Translations under genes and position numbers: made by a program
Assembly (NCBI GenBank): GCA_934168325.1
Contig: CAKPNG010000039.1
Location: 1 to 14,033 of the forward strand
Source: an uncultured Bacilli bacterium
GTDB taxonomy: Bacteria > Bacillota_I > Bacilli_A > RFN20 > CAG-826
Length of the DNA stretch: 14,033 bases
Direction: 5' to 3'
The notes under the pieces: generated by a model
Seen by the model: the letters and a program-made list of their open reading frames with translations, nothing else
Database searches by the model: none
What the model was told of the DNA's origin: nothing
In this document: positions 1 through 7,187 of the stretch, in pieces
How positions within the stretch are numbered: the stretch's first letter is position 1
Layout: the number at the start of each line of letters is the position of its first letter

Positions 1-117
1 AGTTTATATACAGGTTCAGCACTTTTAGAAGAATTAGAATCAATATTTAATTTAGGCTTAGATAAGAAAACTTATTTACCTAAAAATTTCGAAAAAGTGT
101 TAGAAAAAATACAATAA
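1..117 (+). CDS. C-terminal end of an unrecognised protein (partial)
   Basis: An open frame runs from the first base of the window to a TAA at 115-117 and gives 38 residues. It begins SLYTGSALLEELE and ends in a lysine-rich tail, FEKVLEKIQ. The composition looks coding and helical, and no stop interrupts the frame, but the 5' part lies outside the window and I do not recognise the family. The gene converges on the DUF262 gene downstream. A transposase or other accessory gene is possible given that neighbour, but nothing in this fragment proves it. Confidence 0.5.
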   Translation, partial: SLYTGSALLEELESIFNLGLDKKTYLPKNFEKVLEKIQ

Positions 118-305
118 AATACAACTTTTTCAATTACAAACTGTCCAACTCAGGATTCTAGCACATCAAATATGCACATGCATCCATAAGTTTTCAAAAA
201 ATGTCAATTAATGAAATTAGTAATTGAGGTTTCTATATTTAACCAATTGGTAAAAATATATTTATTTCGTTAAAAATCAACTAGATAGTATCATGTTCAT
301 CACTA
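118..305. other. Intergenic region between convergent genes
   Basis: These 188 bases separate the stop of the partial gene from the stop of the DUF262 gene. They are AT-rich, with one patch of more balanced composition around 140-185 that includes a short ATGCA-CA-TGCAT palindrome. A 6-bp inverted repeat (CAATTA ... TAATTG) lies at about 206-227. No hairpin followed by a T-run strong enough to call a terminator is visible for either gene, and no open frame with a ribosome binding site was found. Confidence 0.4.
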
Positions 306-2036
306 TTATTCAGATTTAATATTATTCTCAACTACACCAAGTATAGATGACAATTCATTTTTCATTATTTTTTCTCTTTCCTCATAAAACTTCTCAAAAT
401 CCTTAAATTCTGTAGATATTCCATCAGGCATAAACTTTACTTTGTTTCCTTTAGCTAACCGTTCCTTTAATTGCATTGCATTTTTTGATTCATTTTCAGA
501 TCCTTGCAAAAGTTCAAGATTAGGAAGTTTGTTTCTCATAGACTGCCATTTAGCAATAGTATCTTTATCCAAATTCAATGCTTTTATCTTCTTATTATCG
601 AAACCAGTATAAGGGTGGACATGATCTTGATGGAAGGACATTGCTTCTAGTTTAATTTCTGGGTATAAAAGCGATAGAATCATAAATGTATAAGAGCCCT
701 TTTCATATTCAAAACATCTATCTATTGTATCTTGTGTAACTTTAAAGTTTAAATCGCCAGTTAATTTGACATCCTTAAATAAATCTAGGGTAAAAGGAGT
801 TTTCTTATAATTAGTTATTGCTTGTACTGCTTTCCTTGTTTCGGTAATGGCTGTATTACTAGCAACACCAAATAAATTCTTTACTTGAGCAATAATAAAA
901 TAACGTTTGAAATTACTCATATTTATAGTATTAAGTTCACCACCTCTATATAAATAATAAATTATTGGCATTAAAGCGTTATAAGATGTTATAGATTGAT
1001 CACTAAAACCTGCTTTAGTTAAGAAAGTTACTGTGTCTAATAATGCTTGTTTAATTTTGCTCCGATTATTGGAAACTTTATCTACATTGGCTTTCTTGAA
1101 TGAATTAATTTTAAGATTTATCGGAGAATCTGTTAATGTTAAACAAGCTCTCATAATAAAGTCTGTATTAAAACTGAATTTCTCACCTTTATTATTAATG
1201 CTGTTAATAAGAGATACGATTTCATCTTTTCCACCTTTCCATGAGGAAACTATGGTTGAGAATAATAAATCTGTTTTAGATAGAGGAGTTCCGGATGAAT
1301 TAACTCTAACAAATATATTCAAAACATCATCATAATCTGCTTCATCAATTTCATAAAAACTAAGAGGGCTATTTTCTTCGCTATTCAATATTTTATATAG
1401 TTTAATTAAATTATTACCTGCATTTTCATCTTCATCACAATTTTTAATTATATAAGCAGAAATTTTAAATTCATTTTCAAATCTAAAGAGATCCTTAACT
1501 TTAAACCGCTTTTTAGACTCTGCTTTTGCTTCAGCATCCGTAAGAAATTTAAATCTCTTACTATTGTCGTCATCAATAATCTTATTTGTTAATTTGCAGT
1601 GAAGATTCATATATAACTCTTTTTTAGGAAATGATTCATCATTATTCCACCAGCATCTAGGGATTTTTCTTGCAAAGCTTCCTTTGATAGCTATATATAA
1701 AGACGAGAGTCTTTGTTGACCATCTAAAACAATATAATAGTTTTCATAGTCGGTAGTAATTGGAAGAGATGTCTTCACATTGTCATGATTATCTCTTTCA
1801 TGATAATTTTTTATGAACTCATAAAGATTTAATGCGTCATCTTCATCATTAAGAACTTTTTTTGTTGTTTTCCAAAATAATAATGCTCCAATTGGATATC
1901 CTAAAAGAATAGAATCAAACAAATTCTCAATTTGTCCTTCTTTCCAGACAAATTGTCTTTGAATTTCTGGTAAGAACATACGTCCATTACTTATATAATT
2001 TACAGCATCTTTGATTGATAGTTTTTGATATCCCAT
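306..2036 (-). CDS. DUF262 (GmrS-like) protein with C-terminal HNH/DUF1524-like nuclease motif
   Basis: This 576-residue protein has the DUF262 fold of GmrS-type restriction subunits. LPEIQRQFVW lies at 22-31, the hallmark DGQQR nucleotide-binding/hydrolysis motif at 105-109, and the second conserved block FVRVNSSGTPLSKTDLL at 242-258. Near the C terminus, HQDHVHP at 469-475 is followed about 30 residues later by NLELLQGSENESKN (506-519). That spacing of His, Pro and Asn resembles the beta-beta-alpha-metal nuclease of DUF1524 (GmrD) or HNH enzymes. By family knowledge such proteins are modification-dependent or otherwise phage-directed nucleases acting in the cytoplasm. The start is supported by AGGAGG at 2041-2046, four bases before the ATG. 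No signal peptide or membrane segment is present, and no partner methylase or specificity gene is visible. It may be an accessory insertion next to the partial gene at 1-117; the target is unknown. Confidence 0.85.
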   Translation of the reverse strand: MGYQKLSIKDAVNYISNGRMFLPEIQRQFVWKEGQIENLFDSILLGYPIGALLFWKTTKKVLNDEDDALNLYEFIKNYHERDNHDNVKTSLPITTDYENYYIVLDGQQRLSSLYIAIKGSFARKIPRCWWNNDESFPKKELYMNLHCKLTNKIIDDDNSKRFKFLTDAEAKAESKKRFKVKDLFRFENEFKISAYIIKNCDEDENAGNNLIKLYKILNSEENSPLSFYEIDEADYDDVLNIFVRVNSSGTPLSKTDLLFSTIVSSWKGGKDEIVSLINSINNKGEKFSFNTDFIMRACLTLTDSPINLKINSFKKANVDKVSNNRSKIKQALLDTVTFLTKAGFSDQSITSYNALMPIIYYLYRGGELNTINMSNFKRYFIIAQVKNLFGVASNTAITETRKAVQAITNYKKTPFTLDLFKDVKLTGDLNFKVTQDTIDRCFEYEKGSYTFMILSLLYPEIKLEAMSFHQDHVHPYTGFDNKKIKALNLDKDTIAKWQSMRNKLPNLELLQGSENESKNAMQLKERLAKGNKVKFMPDGISTEFKDFEKFYEEREKIMKNELSSILGVVENNIKSE

Positions 2037-2157
2037 AAAGCCTCCTACTAATATGCTTTTTAAGACAAACTTGGCAAAGTTAACATAACATTTTATTTTT
2101 AATATTAATATAAATTAAAATTATTCAAAAATCGACTTTATCAACACCGTTGTAAAA

Positions 2158-3522
2158 TTATTTTAAGTTTACTTTTTTAAGTGATAAAGATACTACTGTC
2201 TCCACATGATATGTTCTAGGAAACATATCAACAAAGTCTATAGAATTTATATTGTAATATTCTTTTAATATTGATAAATCTCTAGCTAATGTTCCTACAT
2301 CGCATGATATATAAACAATCTTTTTAGGTGAAGATTTTATTAATGATTGAATAAATTTATCATCTAATCCTTTTCGAGGTGGATCTACAAATACACAATC
2401 AAATTTTTCTTTAAACATATATTCGCTAGCATCCATACAATAATAAAATGCATTAGTAATATTATTAATTTTAGCATTAAGTTTAGCATCTTTTATAGCA
2501 TCACTAACTATCTCAACTCCTACTATTTTTTTCAAAAACCCTGCAGAAGTGAGCCCAATTGTTCCAATTCCACAATATGCATCAAGTACAGTATCATCTT
2601 TTGTTAAGTTAGCTTTTTCAAAAGCTAGCTTATATAATACTTCACATTGATCATGATTTACTTGATAAAAAGATTTAGAAGAAATTCTAAATTTTACTCC
2701 TAATAAGTAGTCTTCAATATATCCTTTCCCATATAATACTTCTTCTTTTTCTCCAAGTATTACATTAGTTTTACGACTATTTATATTTAATAATAAAGTA
2801 GTTATATTAGGACATGCTTTTATTAATGCTTTAGAAAATGTATTCTTGTTTTTAAATTTATTATTAGTAACTACTAAAGTAACCATAATTTCTTTAGAAA
2901 CTTTACCAACTCTAATTAATACATGTCTAATATCACCAGTTAATTTATCTTCATCATATGCAGTGATATGTAATTCTTTCATTAATCTAGAAATATTTTC
3001 TAATATCTTAACGTGACAATCATCTTCTATTACACATTCTTTTATAGGAACGATATCGTGACTTTTAAATTTATAAAAACCATAAACTAATCGATGTTGT
3101 TTATCATATCCAAAAGGAATTTGAATTTTATTACGATAATAATAAGGTTCATTCATTCCATGAATTGGAATATCTTTAAAATTTAATTTAGCTATTTTAT
3201 TAATAGTATTAGTTGCGATTAATTTTTTATATTCTAATTCTTTTTGATAATCTAGATTTTGAAAAGAGCATCCACCACAACTAGTAGCACATTTACATTT
3301 AGGACTAATACGATATTTACTAATTTTAGTAAGTTTAATAATATGACCTACATCATAGTCTTTTTTTCTATATAAAACCTCGACATCTGCTTCTTCATCT
3401 ATTAACAAAGAAGGAACGAATATAGTTCGATTATTATATTTAGCTAATCCTTGTCCATCAAATGTAAAATCTACACATTTAACACGGACAATTTCTTTAT
3501 TAAGTTGATTTTTAACCTTCAT
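2158..3522 (-). CDS. rlmD: 23S rRNA (uracil-5-)-methyltransferase, RlmD/RlmCD (RumA) family
   Basis: This 454-residue enzyme transfers a methyl group from S-adenosylmethionine to C5 of a uracil in 23S rRNA. Family members modify U1939 (RlmD) or both U747 and U1939 (RlmCD of Gram-positives); which applies here cannot be told from sequence alone. An N-terminal TRAM domain spans about 8-67. Four cysteines fit the RumA iron-sulfur pattern: C76-x5-C82-x2-C85 plus C163. YYRNK is at 128-132, the SAM-binding motif DAYCGIGT at 314-321, DPPRKG at 380-385, the catalytic nucleophile C407 in ISCDVGT, and the conserved HVETV with E441. Length and motif order are normal for the family. The start overlaps the preceding gene by 11 bases and has a weak AGGAAAG site, so translation is probably coupled to that gene. 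No convincing terminator follows it. Confidence 0.93.
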   Translation of the reverse strand: MKVKNQLNKEIVRVKCVDFTFDGQGLAKYNNRTIFVPSLLIDEEADVEVLYRKKDYDVGHIIKLTKISKYRISPKCKCATSCGGCSFQNLDYQKELEYKKLIATNTINKIAKLNFKDIPIHGMNEPYYYRNKIQIPFGYDKQHRLVYGFYKFKSHDIVPIKECVIEDDCHVKILENISRLMKELHITAYDEDKLTGDIRHVLIRVGKVSKEIMVTLVVTNNKFKNKNTFSKALIKACPNITTLLLNINSRKTNVILGEKEEVLYGKGYIEDYLLGVKFRISSKSFYQVNHDQCEVLYKLAFEKANLTKDDTVLDAYCGIGTIGLTSAGFLKKIVGVEIVSDAIKDAKLNAKINNITNAFYYCMDASEYMFKEKFDCVFVDPPRKGLDDKFIQSLIKSSPKKIVYISCDVGTLARDLSILKEYYNINSIDFVDMFPRTYHVETVVSLSLKKVNLK

Positions 3523-3955
3523 TAATAATCTTTCCTATTGTTTCAATAGCATCAAAATAAGTAGGATTTAAACTATCTACACTATTGATGTTACCTAATA
3601 CAAATTCCTCGTATTCATTGATTTTATATTTATGAATTATTTTCTTAAATAATAATCTATTTGCTTTGTAGTCTAAGGAAATAGCACTACTACCACATTG
3701 AATTACTATAAATTTAGGTATTTTAATAAAGAAATCTCTATTAAATAAGAATAGATTTTCAAAACTACGGTTACTAGTAAAGATTACTACAATATCTTTA
3801 CCTATAAAATTTTTATATAAATTTACATCTTTTTCATCAAACATTAAACTTTCGATATAATAATCATTAGATAATAAAACTTCGCCAAATTTAATTATTA
3901 ATGGCTTAATATCTTGATAAATAGATTTATCTAATAATACTAATATTCTTTTCAT
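3512..3955 (-). CDS. Unrecognised 147-residue protein co-transcribed with the rRNA methyltransferase
   Basis: I do not recognise this protein. It begins MKRILVLLDKS and shows alternating hydrophobic strands (RILVLLD, DIVVIFTSN, KFIVIQCGSS) and amphipathic helices, like a small Rossmann- or flavodoxin-like alpha/beta fold. No catalytic motif, signal peptide or membrane segment is evident. A longer frame could start at 4000. I chose 3955 because AGGTGA stands seven bases upstream (3963-3968), and because the promoter -10 at 3975-3980 lies between the two ATGs, so the longer start would be outside the transcript. The 3' end overlaps the methyltransferase gene by 11 bases, and the pair looks like one operon. 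A role linked to RNA modification is only suggested by that position. Confidence 0.75.
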   Translation of the reverse strand: MKRILVLLDKSIYQDIKPLIIKFGEVLLSNDYYIESLMFDEKDVNLYKNFIGKDIVVIFTSNRSFENLFLFNRDFFIKIPKFIVIQCGSSAISLDYKANRLLFKKIIHKYKINEYEEFVLGNINSVDSLNPTYFDAIETIGKIINEG

Positions 3956-3974
3956 TTTTTTCACCTGTTTAGAT

Positions 3975-4002
3975 ATTATATACGATAATTTAATTGACAC
4001 AA
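3975..4002 (-). promoter_or_regulatory. Promoter of the 147-residue protein/rlmD operon
   Basis: On the minus strand, TTGTGT (3997-4002) is followed after 16 bases by a perfect TATAAT (3975-3980). Transcription would start near 3967, just before the AGGTGA ribosome binding site. It overlaps the putative -35 of the divergent VanZ/Ig gene, so the two transcription units share this 87-base spacer. Confidence 0.6.
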
Positions 4003-4036
4003 TAATATATTTACTTTTTTAATGTCGTGATATAAT
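3994..4036 (+). promoter_or_regulatory. Promoter region of the VanZ/Ig gene, at or next to the start codon
   Basis: Two readings are possible. An extended -10, TGA-TATAAT, lies at 4028-4036, only six bases before the ATG at 4043, which would give a leaderless mRNA. Alternatively TTGACA at 3994-3999 pairs with TTTAAT at 4018-4023 (18-base spacer), giving a leader of about a dozen bases. In either case no Shine-Dalgarno sequence precedes the ATG. Confidence 0.55.
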
Positions 4037-4042
4037 TATTTC

Positions 4043-7000
4043 ATGCGTAAAGGTGTAGTAAAAAATATATTTAAATGGGGTTCTTTAGGTGCTTATATAA
4101 TATGTGCTTTAACTATACTTATTGAAAGTGGAATTGATGGAAAAAATAGCGCTAATCAATCAAATTCTGTTACTGATCAAATTCAAGATGCTATTGATAA
4201 AAGTCATGATAATAAAACTATAAAAGAAATAACTAATTTTAATATTTCTTTTAATAATCCTAATAGTAATAATACTTATTTTGTTGGAGATGATCTTACT
4301 TATACAATAGATTATACTCCTAGTGATACTAGTTTTAAGGAATTAACTTGGTCTATATTAGATCCTTCTATTTTAAAAGTTAGTGAAGCTACTCATACTA
4401 TTTCTTTTGAAAAGAAAGGTTATACTAAATTAACAGTTACTAGTAATAGAAAGCAGTCTTTAGTTCAAGAATTTGAGTTTTTTGTTAATAATATTCCTGT
4501 TGAATCAATAGAAATTACTTCTAAACCTACTTATCCTTTAAATATTGGAGATAGTTTTGATATTACTACTAATGTTTTACCAATTAATGCTACTAATAAG
4601 AATTTAACTTATCATAGTAGCGATAATAATGTTGTTGCTATATCTAATAGTACATTATTAGCTAAAGGCCCAGGTAAAGCTACTATATTAGTTTCTAGTG
4701 AAGATTCTCCTTCTATTTGTGAATCTTTTGAAGTTGAAGTTAATAAACCTATTGAGACTAAATATTATATTAAAAGTATCAATGTAAAAGATAATAATAA
4801 AATTTTAAATGAAAGAAATAAATCATTAACTGTTACTGGAACTTATACTGATTCTTCAGCAGATTTTGATATTAATAAATTAAATATATCAATTTTAGAT
4901 ACTAATGATTATATTCAAATTTCACAAAAAAAGTTGACTTCTAAAGGGAATTTTTCTTTTTTAGTGATTTTAAATAATTATAAAATAAAAGAAATTAAAA
5001 CATTAAATAATTATAAAATACCTTTAAGTGTTCATTATGAAGAGTTAGATGAATCCTTTAAAAAGACTACTTCTATTACCGTTTCTAAACTTTTATTATT
5101 ACATAAATCTGATATTGGAAATGTCAATACAAATACTAAAGAATTAAAATATACACATTTTATGTCCTATGGAAGTGAAGTTAGTTTATATAAAGATATT
5201 TTAAAAATTAATATTCCGTTTAAAGTAAGTACAACGAATTATAATATCAATAATTATAAATGGGAAATATATACTTCTAATAATTTAAAATATGAAATTA
5301 ATACATATTTTAAATTGAGTTCTTCTTATAATTCTATATCTTTAACTCCTATTAGTAATGATTTACCACCTAAAGGATATATAAGATATATATCAAATAA
5401 AGATATTATTGATGAATATATAGACTTTAATTTTAATTATTCTAATTATAAAGATGAAAATAGTAAAATAACTGATTTTAATTTTATTAAGTTTAAAGAA
5501 AATAGTACTACTAATTTCTTTATAGAAGATGATAATAAATATAAAAATATATTATCTACTTCTATTTCAGTTAATTCTTCTACTCCTAGTAATATTAAAT
5601 CTAGTTTAATAAATAGCCAATTAATTATAGATTTAATTGATAATGATGGAGTTGCTAGTTTTATTGATGATGAAATAGGTAATCATATAGGATTAAAATT
5701 TAATAAAGTAGGTAAAGCTACTTTAACTTTAAAATCAGTATTAGCCACTGATTTACCTATTAAAAAATATTATTTAGTTGCTAATAATACTCCTAATAAA
5801 GGAGCATTATTAGCTAATGGAGTTGAAATTACATCTAATAATTTATCATTAGGTAAAGATCAAAAGATTGTATTTGATTCTAAAACATCATTTGTTACTA
5901 AATTTAGTGATAATTCTACTATTACAATTCCTTTATATTCAGATATTAGTTGGTCTTATGATAAAAAATATGAAAATAACATAATCTTTGTAGATAGTAC
6001 TCATACTATTCAAGGATTAAAGCAAGATAGTAGTAAAGATATGGCTATTATAGATTTTGCTCTTAAATATAATAATATTGATGTAACTCATTTATTAGCA
6101 ATAGATTCAGTTAATGTTGTAGTTACTTATATTCCTATTGATTCTAAAGTATTTAATTTTAGTTATGAAACTGTGTCTATTATTAATGAATATAATTCTA
6201 TTAATAAAGAATATACTAAAGTTCCTTTATATACTCAATTTTATATAAAACCTATTTTTAATGATGATGCTACTAATAAAATTGTATCTTATAAATCTAG
6301 TAATGATAATATTTTAACAATTGATCCAGAAACTGGTTTAGCTATGGCAAATAGTGTTGGGAAAATTACTATTACAGTTACTTCTTTAGATGATGAATCA
6401 ATTTCAATTAGTAAATCTATGACTATAATTGATACAGTTTCTCCATTTATTTTAGATACTGATAAATTTAAACCATTATCTATAAAAGAAATATATAAAG
6501 ATGATAATAAAACCATTGATTATTATGATGTATCTTTAGAATATGGCATTTCTTATCAAATTTATATAAAACCATTAAAAGAAGCTACCTCCACTACTTT
6601 AAGTTTTAAGCATTTAGATACTAGTAAAGAAAATAAAAAGCATAGCATTACCATTGACAAATCTGGAAGAATTACAACTAGTAATGTTGGTAATGATATT
6701 ATACAAATTACTTATGGAGACACTAAAGGAAACAACACTTATAGTCAAATAATTCATTTCAACGTAACAAGAAATCATCGTTTTACTTTTCATGAACTTT
6801 CACTCATTATAAGAAAATCGTTAGGCCATTTTGGATTATTTGCTTGTACTGCTTTAGTTGGTTTAATCTTTGTTTGTTTGGCATTTAAAAATAATTTATT
6901 TAGAATATACGCTTCTTTAGTTAGTATGGTTTTAGGTTTTAGTTTAGCTGGATTTAGTGAATTAATTCAAAAATATACTCCAGGTAGAGCATGTACTTGG

Positions 7001-7138
7001 ACTGATATTGGTATTGATACATTAGGTTATGCCTTTACTGTTGTTATTTCTTTAATCGTTTTTGCAACTATAATATTAGTAAAATATATTTATAAAAAAT
7101 ATAAGCAAAATAAAGAAGTAACAAAAAACAAAGAGTAA
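4043..7138 (+). CDS. Membrane-anchored VanZ-like protein with large Ig-like (BIG2) extracellular insertion
   Basis: This 1031-residue protein starts with a basic stretch and one hydrophobic segment (about 13-29), followed by ESGIDGKNSANQSN, which resembles the end of the first helix of VanZ proteins. The other VanZ hallmarks appear only near the C terminus: RKSLGHF at 924-930, two helices (about 931-947 and 952-970), a signature of E973-x2-Q976, GR981-982, D988, D992 and G995, then a last helix (about 994-1013) and a lysine-rich tail. Between them lie about 880 residues of beta-rich, Ser/Thr/Asn-rich sequence. Bacterial Ig-like repeats are clearest at about 65-150, 152-234, 713-800 and 812-908. 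Charge distribution puts the insertion and the E/Q/GR/D signature outside the cell. VanZ is known for low-level teicoplanin resistance with an unclear mechanism; BIG2 modules usually mediate surface adhesion or spacing. No other in-frame ATG fits the N-terminal helix, so I keep this start despite the missing ribosome binding site. Confidence 0.82.
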   Translation: MRKGVVKNIFKWGSLGAYIICALTILIESGIDGKNSANQSNSVTDQIQDAIDKSHDNKTIKEITNFNISFNNPNSNNTYFVGDDLTYTIDYTPSDTSFKELTWSILDPSILKVSEATHTISFEKKGYTKLTVTSNRKQSLVQEFEFFVNNIPVESIEITSKPTYPLNIGDSFDITTNVLPINATNKNLTYHSSDNNVVAISNSTLLAKGPGKATILVSSEDSPSICESFEVEVNKPIETKYYIKSINVKDNNKILNERNKSLTVTGTYTDSSADFDINKLNISILDTNDYIQISQKKLTSKGNFSFLVILNNYKIKEIKTLNNYKIPLSVHYEELDESFKKTTSITVSKLLLLHKSDIGNVNTNTKELKYTHFMSYGSEVSLYKDILKINIPFKVSTTNYNINNYKWEIYTSNNLKYEINTYFKLSSSYNSISLTPISNDLPPKGYIRYISNKDIIDEYIDFNFNYSNYKDENSKITDFNFIKFKENSTTNFFIEDDNKYKNILSTSISVNSSTPSNIKSSLINSQLIIDLIDNDGVASFIDDEIGNHIGLKFNKVGKATLTLKSVLATDLPIKKYYLVANNTPNKGALLANGVEITSNNLSLGKDQKIVFDSKTSFVTKFSDNSTITIPLYSDISWSYDKKYENNIIFVDSTHTIQGLKQDSSKDMAIIDFALKYNNIDVTHLLAIDSVNVVVTYIPIDSKVFNFSYETVSIINEYNSINKEYTKVPLYTQFYIKPIFNDDATNKIVSYKSSNDNILTIDPETGLAMANSVGKITITVTSLDDESISISKSMTIIDTVSPFILDTDKFKPLSIKEIYKDDNKTIDYYDVSLEYGISYQIYIKPLKEATSTTLSFKHLDTSKENKKHSITIDKSGRITTSNVGNDIIQITYGDTKGNNTYSQIIHFNVTRNHRFTFHELSLIIRKSLGHFGLFACTALVGLIFVCLAFKNNLFRIYASLVSMVLGFSLAGFSELIQKYTPGRACTWTDIGIDTLGYAFTVVISLIVFATIILVKYIYKKYKQNKEVTKNKE
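4970..5020 (+). repeat. 18-base direct repeat with 33-base period inside the VanZ/Ig gene
   Basis: The same 18 bases, beginning TTAAATAATTA and ending TAAAATA, occur at 4970-4987 and 5003-5020. The 33-base period equals 11 codons and keeps the frame, so LNNYKI appears twice. It looks like a local in-frame duplication within the beta-rich region. Confidence 0.6.
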
Positions 7139-7153
7139 ACAACTCTTTGTTTT
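7125..7153. terminator. Bidirectional intrinsic terminator between the VanZ/Ig gene and metG
   Basis: A perfect 11-bp stem (AAAACAAAGAG at 7125-7135 with CTCTTTGTTTT at 7143-7153) encloses a 7-base loop that contains the TAA stop of the VanZ/Ig gene. On the plus strand it ends in TTTT; on the minus strand, downstream of metG, it ends in six Ts. It can serve both convergent genes. Confidence 0.85.
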
Positions 7154-7166
7154 CATTAAAATCACA

Positions 7167-7187
7167 GCAAAACTTAACTATTTTTTA
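7167..7187 (-). repeat. 3'-end box after metG (copy 1)
   Basis: Starting exactly at the metG TAA, the minus strand reads TAAAAAATAGTT-A-AGTTTTGC. It matches the sequence starting at the degV stop codon (12997-13017) at 20 of 21 bases, while the bases on either side differ. It is followed 13 bases later by the terminator hairpin. Its function is unknown. Confidence 0.7.

Noticed and set aside
206..311. Weak inverted repeats as terminators or insertion-sequence ends
   Set aside because: Stems are only five or six base pairs, no T-run follows, and no matching partner or target duplication was found in the window.
1033..1335. 100-residue open frame on the plus strand
   Set aside because: It lies antisense within the DUF262 gene, has no ribosome binding site or recognisable domain, and the opposite frame is clearly the real gene.
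2037..2157. Promoter and terminator candidates in the rlmD-DUF262 gap
   Set aside because: A few TTGA/TAATAT-like words and a 4-bp CAAC-GGT-GTTG hairpin occur, but none reaches more than what AT-rich sequence gives by chance.
6289..6516. 75-residue open frame on the minus strand
   Set aside because: Antisense to the Ig-like region of the VanZ gene; its hydrophobic Val/Ile/Ser content is what complementing Asn/Asp/Ser-rich AT codons produces.
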